Assembly: GCF_004348595.1 (NCBI RefSeq)
Contig: NZ_SMKD01000023.1
Span: 1 to 56,518, forward strand
Reading direction: 5' to 3'
Length of the DNA stretch: 56,518 nt
Origin: Micromonospora sp. KC723
Lineage (GTDB): Bacteria > Actinomycetota > Actinomycetes > Mycobacteriales > Micromonosporaceae
Every line of letters begins with the position of its first letter. Within the stretch, counting starts at the first letter, position 1. Position numbers and translations under genes: made by a program. The notes below the pieces were generated by a model. The model searched no databases. It had not been told where the DNA came from and was given only the letters and a program-made list of their open reading frames with translations. This document shows positions 25,414 through 33,668 of this stretch, piece after piece.

Positions 25414-25750
25414 CGAACGGGTGACCGTGCGCGGCGAGCGAGGCTGCGAGGTGGTACGGCTGCGCGGCGAGATCGACCACGGCAACGCCGAGTTGGTGGA
25501 GCGGGACGTGCTGAGCACGGCCCGCACCGCTGCCGGAATGGTGATCGACCTGACCGGGGTGACCTTCCTGGACAGCGCCGGTCTGCGTTGCCTCGACCGA
25601 CTGGTGACCGCCTTCCGCAGGCGGCAGACGCCAGTCCTGGTGGTCGCTCCGGACGGCGGCGCCGTCCGCAGCACCCTCGACCTGATCGGCTTCCTCCCGG
25701 ACCTGCTCACCGGGACGCTCGACGACGCGCTCGCCGAGCTCACCCGGTGA
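25406..25750 (+). CDS. rsbV: STAS-domain anti-sigma factor antagonist (RsbV-like)
   Basis: This 114-residue protein is a single STAS domain, as in RsbV and SpoIIAA. The phosphorylatable serine is S57 in GVTFLDSAGLRCLDRL. In the family, the unphosphorylated form traps an anti-sigma factor and frees a sigma factor. It begins with GTG at 25406 inside the phosphatase gene, so it is translationally coupled to its probable phosphatase. No sigma factor gene lies in the window, so the final target is elsewhere. Confidence 0.92.
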   Translation: MTDERVTVRGERGCEVVRLRGEIDHGNAELVERDVLSTARTAAGMVIDLTGVTFLDSAGLRCLDRLVTAFRRRQTPVLVVAPDGGAVRSTLDLIGFLPDLLTGTLDDALAELTR

Positions 25751-25904
25751 AGCCGGAGGACGGCAACCACCGGCGGGATGGGCGGAGACGGTCGAGCCGC
25801 GCCCGCGGGGTCGCCGACCAGCACGAGGAGGAGGTGCCCGCCGCTCGGTGTCGGCGAGCGTGCCCCGCTCGTCGCCGCCGGCAGTCGTCTGCCAGGGCGG
25901 CCGC

Positions 25905-27713
25905 TCAGGTGGTGGTCGACGCCGTGAGGGCGTCTCCGCCGCGTCGGATCCCTCCTCGGTGTGGTCCCTCGGCGATCCGCAGCGCCTCGACAAGCCGCCG
26001 GTACAGTTCGTCGCTGGCGAGCAGTTCGGTGTGGGTTCCGCGGGCGCGGACACGGCCCGCCTCCATGACGACGATCGTGTCGGCGTCGAGGACGGTGGAG
26101 AGGCGGTGTGCGATGGTGACGACGGCTCCACGGCTGGCGCGTTCGCGGACGCACGCCTGCAGCGCCGCCTCGGTGAGTCCGTCGACCTGCGCGGTCGCCT
26201 CGTCGAGCAGCAGCAGCTCCGGCGTACGCAGGATGGCCCGGGCCAGGGCGATGCGCTGTCGCTGACCGCCGGACACCTCGCTGGAATCCAGCGAGGTGTC
26301 GAGCCCGTGGGGAAGCGAGTCGATCTTCTCGTCCAGCTGCACGGCCTCGAGTACGGTCCGTAGTTCGGCGTCCGTGGCGTCGGGGTGGGTGAAGAGCAGG
26401 TTGTCCCGGACCGTTCCGGGAACGACGGGAGTCTCCTGTTCCACGTACGCCAGCCGCGCCCGGATCTCGCCGTGGGTGTACGTGTGGTACGGGCGGCCGT
26501 CGAGGAGCAACTCGCCCTGCTGCGGCTCGAGGAATCGGAGGATGAGCGAGAACAGGGTGGTCTTGCCGGCTCCGGAGGGCCCGACGATCGCGATGTGTCC
26601 CCGTCGGGGGATTTCCAGGTCGATGCCGTGGACGGCCGGTGCCGTGCCGGGCGCGTACCCCGCGGTGACCTCGCGGAGGACGAGCAGTGGTCCCTCGTGG
26701 GCCTGGCCGCCCCGGTGCCGCCTGGTGGTGTCAGGCTGCGACCGCTCGGCGTCGATGGCGTGGACCTGACGGATCCGTGCGGCGGCGGCGACACCGGATT
26801 GCAGCGCCGTGAGGTTCTGGGTGAGTTCGTTGATCGGGCCCATCAGCTGGAACGCGTAGAGCAGGAAGGCGATGAGGCTGGAGATCTCGATAAGCCCGCG
26901 TTCGGCGCGCCAGGCGCCGATCGCGAGGATCACGATGATCGCCAGTTGGATGCCGGTCCAGGAGACGGTCCAGACGGCGGCGCTGCGGCGGGCGGCTCGG
27001 ACGCTGTGCACGGCGGACTCCCGGGCGTGACTGATGATCCGGTCGGCCTGGCGAGACTCCGCCCGGCTGGCCTTGACCGTGCGGATGGCGTGGAGGGCTC
27101 CCTCGAGCGCGCCTCCCAGGCGGCCGACCGCCTCCTGAGCCTCCTCCTGCGCCTTCCCGATCGACGGTAGGAGTGTGGCCATGAGTGCGCCGACAATGAT
27201 CACCGCGGCCACCGTGCAGCTGAGCAACACCAGGTCGAGGACGCCCATCAACACCAGTGTCCCGACCAGGGCCAGAGTACCGTTGACCAGTCCGACGACG
27301 CTTGAGGACGCCGCGTGCAACAGGCCGGTGTCGGAGGTGACCCGGGTGACCAGCTCCCCGGTCGGCCGGGCCGTGAGGGCGCCCACGGTCGCGGCGAAGT
27401 AGCGACGGACTATCGAGGTGCGGGCGTCGAGCACCACCCGTTCGGCGAGGGTGCCGAGCAGGGTCCACTGCCACAGGGTGATCCCGGCGCCGACCACGAC
27501 GAGGGTCACCAGCGTGGCGACGGGTTTCGCCAGCGTGGCCGAGTCGCCGAGAGAGTCGAGTGCCCACTTCGTGGCCATCGGCGTTGCCAGGCTGGCGGCG
27601 TTGGCGAGGAGCCCGAGCAGCAGCCCGAGCAGCAGCACCCGCCAGTGAGGTACGACGAAGGTGGCCAGGGTCCGAAGTTTGGGAACCTCATCGAGCCGTC
27701 CCGGATCATTCAT
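25905..27713 (-). CDS. ABC exporter, fused permease and ATPase
   Basis: This 602-residue half-transporter of the LmrA/MsbA type has about six transmembrane helices in residues 20-305 and an ATPase domain at about 340-585. Walker A is GPSGAGKTT near residue 380, the signature is SGGQRQRIALARAIL and Walker B is LLLLDEATAQVDG. The signature is intact, so a homodimer would be active. The ATG is at 27713-27711, 10 bases from a palindrome and 67 bases from a divergent TetR gene. That layout suggests drug or metabolite efflux under TetR control. The transported compound is unknown. Confidence 0.92.
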   Translation of the reverse strand: MNDPGRLDEVPKLRTLATFVVPHWRVLLLGLLLGLLANAASLATPMATKWALDSLGDSATLAKPVATLVTLVVVGAGITLWQWTLLGTLAERVVLDARTSIVRRYFAATVGALTARPTGELVTRVTSDTGLLHAASSSVVGLVNGTLALVGTLVLMGVLDLVLLSCTVAAVIIVGALMATLLPSIGKAQEEAQEAVGRLGGALEGALHAIRTVKASRAESRQADRIISHARESAVHSVRAARRSAAVWTVSWTGIQLAIIVILAIGAWRAERGLIEISSLIAFLLYAFQLMGPINELTQNLTALQSGVAAAARIRQVHAIDAERSQPDTTRRHRGGQAHEGPLLVLREVTAGYAPGTAPAVHGIDLEIPRRGHIAIVGPSGAGKTTLFSLILRFLEPQQGELLLDGRPYHTYTHGEIRARLAYVEQETPVVPGTVRDNLLFTHPDATDAELRTVLEAVQLDEKIDSLPHGLDTSLDSSEVSGGQRQRIALARAILRTPELLLLDEATAQVDGLTEAALQACVRERASRGAVVTIAHRLSTVLDADTIVVMEAGRVRARGTHTELLASDELYRRLVEALRIAEGPHRGGIRRGGDALTASTTT

Positions 27714-27722
27714 GCTCTACAG

Positions 27723-27740
27723 TGGAGCACCGGTGTTCCA
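27723..27740. promoter_or_regulatory. Operator between ABC exporter and TetR genes
   Basis: TGGAGCACCGGTGTTCCA is an 18-base palindrome with one mismatched pair (arms TGGA-x-CACC and GGTG-x-TCCA). It lies 10 bases upstream of the exporter start and 40 bases upstream of the tetR start, a suitable place for TetR control of both. Confidence 0.7.
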
Positions 27741-27779
27741 CAAGGGTCAAGCTGGTTACCGTTCTCGTATCCTGTGCAC

Positions 27780-28349
27780 GTGAGGGACACGCAGGAGAGC
27801 GGCACCCGGGCGCGGACCCGGCAAGCGATCATCGACGCGGCGATTGAGGTGCTCGGGCAGAATCCGACCGCGTCCCTCGGTGAGATCGCCGTGGCGGCCA
27901 ACGTCGGGCGTACCACCCTGCACCGATACTTCCCCGAGAGATCCGACCTGTTGAAGGCCCTCAGCGCCGAAGGGATGAGCAGACTCGACCGGGCTGCCGA
28001 CAACGCCCGGCTCGACGAGGGCACCGGCGCAGACGCGCTACGGCGGCTCTGCCACGAGTACTTCGAACTCGGCAGCCTGCTCTCTCTGATCTTCAGCGAA
28101 CCCCAGCTGATCGACGACGCCGACTGGTCGGAGCAGGGCGCCTGCGACCCGCGGTTGCGAACCCTCGTGGAGCGCGGGCACCGCGACGGGACGATCGACC
28201 CGGAACTACCCGCCACCTGGGTGCAGAGCGTGCTGTGGTCCCAGCTCTACGCGGGTTGGAGCTACCTCGCGGACACCCACATCTCACGGTACGAGGCGCT
28301 GCGCCTCGTCGCTCGCACGCTCGGTGGCGCCATCGCACCGAAGGGGTGA
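27780..28349 (+). CDS. TetR-family transcriptional regulator
   Basis: This 189-residue regulator has a standard TetR helix-turn-helix (ASLGEIAVAANVGRTTLHRY, FPERSDLLKALS) and a C-terminal ligand domain. GTG at 27780 is chosen because RDTQESGTRARTRQAIIDAA starts the domain at the normal distance. TATCCT at 27768-27773 lies seven bases before this GTG with no ribosome site, so the mRNA may be leaderless. The divergent ABC exporter is its likely target. Confidence 0.9.
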   Translation: MRDTQESGTRARTRQAIIDAAIEVLGQNPTASLGEIAVAANVGRTTLHRYFPERSDLLKALSAEGMSRLDRAADNARLDEGTGADALRRLCHEYFELGSLLSLIFSEPQLIDDADWSEQGACDPRLRTLVERGHRDGTIDPELPATWVQSVLWSQLYAGWSYLADTHISRYEALRLVARTLGGAIAPKG

Positions 28350-28486
28350 CACCGCCGGCAGTGCCCTCGCCGGGCACCGCCGTGACGGCCGGCCTACCCG
28401 CGGCCGATCTGCTGGGCCGACCGGTGGCGTGCTGGCCGCCCGACGCACCGCACGCCCCGGGCTCGTGAGGCCCGGCGGTGTTGCCC
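28350..28486. other. Convergent gap between TetR and LysR genes
   Basis: This 137-base convergent gap has no gene. It is rich in short GC repeats, but I could not pick one clear terminator stem. Confidence 0.35.
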
Positions 28487-29392
28487 TCAGGCGGGTGGCG
28501 CGGCGAGGTGGCCGGCGAGCAGCCCGGCGAAGGTGTCCACCGCCTCGGGCAGTTGGCCGTGCCGGCTGGCGCAGTACCAGGTGCGGTGCTGCCCGGCACC
28601 CTCGATGGGCACGGTGGTCACGCCGTGACCGGTGAGGTAGGGCGCGACGGTCCAGGTGGGCAGCACCGACACCGAGTCGCCGGAGGCGATCGTCTCGATC
28701 AACAGTTCGGTGGTGATGGGTGCCGTGGTCAGCCGGGCCGGGCGGGCCCGCGTGGGGATCGGCAGTGCGACCGCCGGCGACCGGGTCTGGTCGTAGGCGT
28801 CGAACAGGAGTAGGTGGACATCGGCGAAGTCCTCGGCCCGCATCACGGCGCGCCCCGCCCACGGGTGGTCGGTGGCCACGACGGCGACCAGTTTGTCGTC
28901 GAAGAGCGGCTGGAGTCGTAGCCGATCCATCGCCACGTCGAGCTTGCAGGCGAGGGCGAGGTCGAGGTCGCCGGCGAGGAGCGCGGGGACCACCTCGACG
29001 TCGGGCAGGTGCTCGACCAGCACCTCCACGCCGGGCATCCGCTGGCGGAAGGCGCGCACCACGGGCGGCAGCCACTGGTAGGTGCCGGCGCACTGCGAGG
29101 CCAGCCGCACCGGTCGTGTCCGGCCGGCCGCGGTCCGGCGTACCTCGTGCGTCGCGGCCCGCATCTCAGCCAGGGCGCTGTGCGCGGCGCGCAGCATCCG
29201 CCGACCGGCCCGGTTGGCGATCAGGCGTCGGCCGCGCCGTTCGAACAGCGGGGTGCCCAGCCGCTCCTCCAGCCGGATCAGTCGCTGGCTGAGCGCCGGC
29301 TGGCTGAGATAGAGGTGTTGGGCGGCGGCGGTGAGGGTGGTGTGCCGGTCCAACGCCTCCAGCAGTTCCAGGTCCCGCAGGTCGACATCCAT
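28487..29392 (-). CDS. LysR-family transcriptional regulator
   Basis: This 301-residue regulator has a LysR winged helix (LELLEALDRHTTLTAAAQHL, YLSQPALSQRLIRLEERLG) and a substrate domain containing SQCAGTYQWLPPVVRAFRQ, which resembles MetR-type proteins. The ATG is at 29392-29390. It is divergent from a flavodoxin-like/NTF2-like/tautomerase operon, with an inverted repeat between, so it probably controls that operon in response to an aromatic or redox signal. The link to methionine genes is not supported by the context. Confidence 0.9.
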   Translation of the reverse strand: MDVDLRDLELLEALDRHTTLTAAAQHLYLSQPALSQRLIRLEERLGTPLFERRGRRLIANRAGRRMLRAAHSALAEMRAATHEVRRTAAGRTRPVRLASQCAGTYQWLPPVVRAFRQRMPGVEVLVEHLPDVEVVPALLAGDLDLALACKLDVAMDRLRLQPLFDDKLVAVVATDHPWAGRAVMRAEDFADVHLLLFDAYDQTRSPAVALPIPTRARPARLTTAPITTELLIETIASGDSVSVLPTWTVAPYLTGHGVTTVPIEGAGQHRTWYCASRHGQLPEAVDTFAGLLAGHLAAPPA

Positions 29393-29412
29393 AACCGCAG
29401 TTTATCGATGAC

Positions 29413-29432
29413 ATCCAAGGTCGGTATTGGAT
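29413..29432. promoter_or_regulatory. LysR operator candidate ATCCAA-N8-TTGGAT
   Basis: ATCCAA at 29413-29418 is mirrored by TTGGAT at 29427-29432. The repeat lies 21 bases upstream of the lysR start and 80 bases upstream of the divergent flavodoxin-like gene, and is AT-rich against its surroundings. Confidence 0.5.
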
Positions 29433-29512
29433 AAATAGCTCGGCCGTTCGTAGCGTGGAGTCGGTCCCGCCGGAGATGCCGGAGCGGCCCACTGACGAGG
29501 CAAGGAGCAGCG

Positions 29513-30118
29513 ATGACGCGAGTCGCGATCGTCTACCACAGCGGTTACGGACACACCCGGGTGCAGGCCGAGGCGGTGCGCGACGGCGCCCGTTCCGTAC
29601 CCGGGGTACGGGTCGACCTGATCGCCGTCGACGAGCACGACCGGTACGGGGACGTGCTGGACGCGGCCGACGCCATCGTGTTCGGCGCGCCCACCTACAT
29701 GGCCGGACCGTCCGCGCCGTTCAAGGCGTTCCTCGACGCCACCGCCGGCCGCTGGGCCGAGCAGCGGTGGAGGGACAAGCTCGCCGCCGGCTTCACCAAC
29801 TCCGCCGGCCTCAACGGCGACAAGCTTGCCACCCTCCAACAGCTGGCCCTGTTCGCGATGCAGCACGGCATGGTGTGGGTGGGGCTCGGCCTGCTGCCGG
29901 GCAACCACACCAGCACCGGCTCGCCAGAGGATCTCAACCGGTTGGCGGGCTTCCTCGGCGCGATGGGCCAGTCCCCGGCCGACCTCGGCCCGGAGGCCGG
30001 CCCGTCCGCCTCAGACCGGCGCACCGCCGAGTACCTGGGCCGACGGGTGGCGCGGATGGCGCTGGGCTGGCGCCCCGCCGCCGACAGCACCGGGCTGGCG
30101 AAGGCGGTCCCGGCGTGA
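29513..30118 (+). CDS. WrbA/flavodoxin-like NAD(P)H:quinone oxidoreductase
   Basis: This 201-residue flavoprotein has the FMN phosphate-binding loop near the start (VAIVYHSGYGHTRVQAEAV) and FGAPTYMAGPSAPFKAFLD, which fit WrbA-type and NADPH-dependent FMN reductases. It would reduce quinones or flavins by two electrons. It starts with ATG at 29513 behind AAGGAG. The next gene overlaps its stop (GTGA), so the operon is coupled. The divergent LysR is the likely regulator. Confidence 0.88.
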   Translation: MTRVAIVYHSGYGHTRVQAEAVRDGARSVPGVRVDLIAVDEHDRYGDVLDAADAIVFGAPTYMAGPSAPFKAFLDATAGRWAEQRWRDKLAAGFTNSAGLNGDKLATLQQLALFAMQHGMVWVGLGLLPGNHTSTGSPEDLNRLAGFLGAMGQSPADLGPEAGPSASDRRTAEYLGRRVARMALGWRPAADSTGLAKAVPA

Positions 30119-30537
30119 GCGGCGCCCTCAGCGAGCCGGACCCGGCCACCCGGGCGGACATCGGCGAGGCCCTCCAGGAGTACTTCGACGGGCTCTACCA
30201 CGGCGACACGGCCCGGCTGGCCCGCGTGTTCCACCCGGGGGCGGTGTACGCCACGGCCACCGACAGGGCGCTGACCCGGCTCACCATGGACGAGTACTTC
30301 CCCATGGTGGCGGCGCGTCCGGCGCCGGCCTCCCGTGGCGAGCCGCGACGCGACGGCGTCGTCTCCGTGTGGCTGGCCGGTCCGGTCACCGCCAGCGCCG
30401 TGGTCACCTGCGCCATCGGACCCAAGCGCTTCACCGACCTGCTGGCGCTGGTCCGCCTGGACGGCCGCTGGCGGATCATCAGCAAGGTCTTCCACTACGA
30501 GCTCGTACCGGAGGAGTCGACGACATGCCCTACGTGA
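30115..30537 (+). CDS. NTF2-like (lumazine-binding-type) protein
   Basis: This 140-residue protein looks like the NTF2-like / Lumazine_bd_2 fold: an N-terminal helix (DIGEALQEYFDGLYHGDTAR), then FHPGAVYAT, a strand-rich middle and a C-terminal LLALVRLDGRWRIISKVFHY. Such proteins are small-molecule binders or isomerases. The start is GTG at 30115, overlapping the upstream stop. The 3' end overlaps the tautomerase gene by 13 bases. Its exact reaction is unknown. Confidence 0.8.
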   Translation: MSGALSEPDPATRADIGEALQEYFDGLYHGDTARLARVFHPGAVYATATDRALTRLTMDEYFPMVAARPAPASRGEPRRDGVVSVWLAGPVTASAVVTCAIGPKRFTDLLALVRLDGRWRIISKVFHYELVPEESTTCPT

Positions 30538-30740
30538 ACATTCGGGTCACCGACGAGGGGGTCAGCCCCGCGCAGAAGGCCGCCCTGATCGCCGGCGCCA
30601 CCGACCTGCTGTGCCGGGTACTCGACAAGGAACCGGCCACCACCCACGTGGTGATCGACGAGATCCCGCTCGCGAACTGGGGCGTGGCCGGCCTGCCGGT
30701 GGGGGAGTACCGCCGTCGGACGCTCCCGCCGGCGGGCTGA
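30525..30740 (+). CDS. 4-oxalocrotonate tautomerase-family protein
   Basis: This 71-residue protein has the family N-terminal proline (MPYVNIRVTDEG), which acts as the catalytic base once Met is removed, and the VSPAQKAALIAGATDLL helix. TTHVVIDEIPLANWGVAG fits the subunit interface region. The ATG at 30525 has GGAGGAG upstream, inside the previous gene. It closes the flavodoxin/NTF2-like/tautomerase operon, which looks like a small aromatic or quinone-processing set. Confidence 0.88.
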   Translation: MPYVNIRVTDEGVSPAQKAALIAGATDLLCRVLDKEPATTHVVIDEIPLANWGVAGLPVGEYRRRTLPPAG

Positions 30741-31509
30741 ACACGGCTTGGCCGGCAATGGCGCGCGGTGGGCCGTGCTGACGGGATACCCGCCCGTGCC
30801 GCGGCTCGCCTCGGCCACCGCCGTGGGCGGGGCGATCTGTACGGGCGCGTCAGCCGCCCGGCGTCGACACCCACGGAGGGTCGGTGCTGCGCGGCCAGGT
30901 GCGGGCCGAACTGGAGGTGGGCAGAGAACAGTACGGCTGATGGACTCGGTGGCGGTGCGGGTGATGGGCGTCCCCGGATGTGTTGGCCGTCGGGCCCGGC
31001 CTGAGAACGGTACGGCGCTGGTCGTCGTCTTCCTGGTCCGGCGGTCGCCGCCGGCGCGGTGAGACGCCCGAACAGGTCGGCGAGGGCGGTGGTGGATTGG
31101 GGGGAGCGCGGCGGAGGCTCCCGCGGGTGCAGCCTCCCGCCGGAACGCCCGGACATGTCGAGCGGGTCGCCGACGTGTCACCGAGAAGTGTTAGCGCTCA
31201 CAGCCCGGCGGTCAAGAGGCGTTCTCGGCCCCGCACCGGACTCGTCTCGGCGAGTCGGGCTCACGCGTGACCCCCCGACGACCCGGACGGGCACGACTGC
31301 CGGCCACCCTCTCGGCCAGGCACGCCGCAGCCTCTTGACCTGGGGGCCGGTGGCCGTTCAGACTGCGCAGCACCGCATCGCCCGTAGGGTGCAGCCCCCG
31401 CCGGTCGCGACGCCCGCCCCTCACCACCCCCGTGTCGGCGATGCCCGGCAGCAGGCGGAGTTCGACGCCCGCAGGCCTCGCCGCGTCCGCAAGGCGATAG
31501 GAGAATCCA
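30741..31509. other. Long intergenic region before GH43/CBM13 gene
   Basis: This 769-base stretch has no gene I can support; open frames in it have no recognised motif. It holds one good LacI-type operator (31189-31202). The size is large for this genome, so an unseen small RNA or a decayed gene is possible. Confidence 0.5.
31189..31202. promoter_or_regulatory. LacI-family operator TGTTAGCGCTCACA
   Basis: This 14-mer matches the actinomycete LacI-family consensus TGTTAGCGCTAACA at 13 of 14 positions. It lies about 308 bases upstream of the GH43/CBM13 gene, within its promoter region. The core AGCGCT also occurs upstream of the mannanase. Confidence 0.65.
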
Positions 31510-33402
31510 TTGTCGCGACGACGCTGGCGTACGCTCGCCGCCGCCTGTGCCGCCCTGCTCGGCGTGGTCTACGCGCTCGTGCCGGTCAGCATCGCGAACG
31601 CGGTCGGCGAGACCTCGTTCCGCAACCCGCTGGTGGCCAACGGCGCTGACCCGTGGCTGCAGTACCACAACGGCAACTACTACCTGGCGTACACGACCTG
31701 GAACAACCAGTTGCTCATGAAGAAGTCACCCACGGTCGCCGGGCTGAGCACGGCGGCGGCGGTGAACATCTGGTCGGACACCGAGGACGACCGCTGCTGC
31801 AGCCACTGGGCGCCCGAGTTCCACCGGCTGACCGGACCCAACGGCACCCGCTGGTACTACATGTACACCTCCGGACGGGACGGGACGCTCGACTTCCAGC
31901 ACCTGCACGTGCTGGAGAGCGCCGGGGACGACCCGATGGGGCCGTACCTCTACCGCGGCTCCCCGATGCCGACCACGTGGAACATCGACGGCAGCTACCT
32001 GCAGCTCAACGGACAGCTCTACCTGATGTGGTCGGAATGGGAGAGCGGCGACCAGAGCCTGTGGATCGCCCAGATGAGCAACCCGTGGACGATCACCGGC
32101 TCGAAGGTGCTCATCTCCCGCCCGTCGCTGAGCTGGGAGATCCAGGGCGGGCGCACCGAGGAGGGGCCGGTGGCGCTGCAGCGCAACGGCAAGACCTACA
32201 TCGTCTACTCGGCCAGCTCCTGCAACACCCCCGACTACAAGCTCGGGATGCTGACCCTGACCGGCAGCAATCCGCTGAGCCCGGCGTCGTGGACCAAGTC
32301 GCCCAACCCGGTCTTCCAGGCGGCCAACGGCGTGTACGGCCCCGGCCACAACGGCTTCTTCACCTCGCCCGACGGCACGGAGAACTGGATCGTCTACCAC
32401 GGCAACGCCTCGTCGACCGACGGCTGTGGGTCGACCCGCTCGACCCGGGTACAGAAGTTCACCTGGAACGCCGACGACACCCCGAACTTCGGCTCACCCG
32501 TGTCGACCAGCACCAACCTGGCCGTACCCTCCGGTGAGCAGGCGGCAACCACCGCCGCGGTGCGCGGCGCCGCGTACCGGCTGGTCAACCGCAACAGCGC
32601 GCTGTGCGCCGCGGTGACGGGCGGCTCGACCGCGGACGGCGGCAACGTCTCGCAGCAGGCCTGCAGCGGCGCCGCGGCGGAGTGGGTGCTCGACTCGACC
32701 GCCGACGGCTACTACCGGCTGGTCAACCGGGGCAGCAGCAAGGCCCTCGACGTGGCCGACTGCGGCACCGCCGACGGGGTCAACGTACGGCAGTGGGCCT
32801 GGCTGAACAGCAACTGCCAGCAGTGGCAGGTGACCCACACCTCCGACGGCTGGTTCCGGTTGCAGTCGCGCAGCTCGGGCAAGATGCTCGACGTCAACGG
32901 CTGTGGGACGTCCGCCGGCACCAACATCCAGCTGTGGACCTCGCAGAACAACAACTGCCAGCAGTGGCGGCTCCAACCGGTCGGGACCATGGCGATCGCG
33001 AGCATGCAGAGCGGCAAGGTGGTCGACGCGGCCAACTGCGCCACGGCCAACGGCACCAACGTCCAGCAGTGGGCCTACCTCGGCACGGCGTGCCAGAAGT
33101 GGACGTTCACCCACACCGACAACGGCTACTACCGCATCGTGCCGAGTCACGCGACCGGCAGCTGCCTCGTCGTCGCCGGGGCCGCCACCGCCGACGGCGC
33201 CAACGTCGAACAGAACGCCTGTAGCGGTACGAGCGGCCAGTGGCGGGTGGAGCCGCTCGCTGACGGCTCGGTGCGCCTGGTCGCCCGGCACAGCGGCAAG
33301 GCTCTCGACCTGGCCAACTGCGCCCTGCCCAACGGCACCAACGTCCAGCAGTGGACCTGGATGGACAACATCTGCCAGCGCTTCCACCTGATGCCCGTCT
33401 AG
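31510..33402 (+). CDS. Secreted GH43 arabinan/arabinofuran-active enzyme with two ricin-B (CBM13) domains
   Basis: This 630-residue secreted enzyme starts at TTG 31510 behind AGGAGA. The signal peptide (RTLAAACAALLGVVYALVPV) ends near IANA. The GH43 propeller covers about 34-345, with the base Asp in GADPWLQYHNG, the middle Asp in NIDGSYLQLNG, the acid Glu in RTEEGPVALQR and a conserved GPGHNGFF. It resembles exo-arabinofuranosidases of the GH43_26-type group, though the subfamily is uncertain. Residues about 350-630 are two CBM13 beta-trefoils with repeated (N/C)QQW motifs. A strong terminator follows. It would act on arabinan or arabinoxylan outside the cell. Confidence 0.9.
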   Translation: MSRRRWRTLAAACAALLGVVYALVPVSIANAVGETSFRNPLVANGADPWLQYHNGNYYLAYTTWNNQLLMKKSPTVAGLSTAAAVNIWSDTEDDRCCSHWAPEFHRLTGPNGTRWYYMYTSGRDGTLDFQHLHVLESAGDDPMGPYLYRGSPMPTTWNIDGSYLQLNGQLYLMWSEWESGDQSLWIAQMSNPWTITGSKVLISRPSLSWEIQGGRTEEGPVALQRNGKTYIVYSASSCNTPDYKLGMLTLTGSNPLSPASWTKSPNPVFQAANGVYGPGHNGFFTSPDGTENWIVYHGNASSTDGCGSTRSTRVQKFTWNADDTPNFGSPVSTSTNLAVPSGEQAATTAAVRGAAYRLVNRNSALCAAVTGGSTADGGNVSQQACSGAAAEWVLDSTADGYYRLVNRGSSKALDVADCGTADGVNVRQWAWLNSNCQQWQVTHTSDGWFRLQSRSSGKMLDVNGCGTSAGTNIQLWTSQNNNCQQWRLQPVGTMAIASMQSGKVVDAANCATANGTNVQQWAYLGTACQKWTFTHTDNGYYRIVPSHATGSCLVVAGAATADGANVEQNACSGTSGQWRVEPLADGSVRLVARHSGKALDLANCALPNGTNVQQWTWMDNICQRFHLMPV

Positions 33403-33412
33403 AGGGGGCGGA

Positions 33413-33454
33413 CCCGGGCACCTACCGATTCCCCTCAGACGGTAGGTGCCCGGG
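33413..33454 (+). terminator. Strong hairpin terminator after GH43/CBM13 gene
   Basis: CCCGGGCACCTACCG (33413-33427) pairs perfectly with CGGTAGGTGCCCGGG (33440-33454) around a 12-base loop. It begins 11 bases after the stop. Confidence 0.85.
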
Positions 33455-33668
33455 CCGTAGCGACGCCACGTTCCGCGTGACGGGCTGACCGAGCGGGATG
33501 CCGGCACTCCCATCGCCATCGACGGGCCGCGACCCCGGCCCGGTGGAAGGGCGTCGGGATCCCGCCGGCCGGGAACTGCTGTCTATGCTGGCGTCCGCAT
33601 CTGGTACCGACGTATCCGGGTGGCGGCGACCCACGGGCGTCGACCGGCCGGGGGAAGCGCGGCACGGT

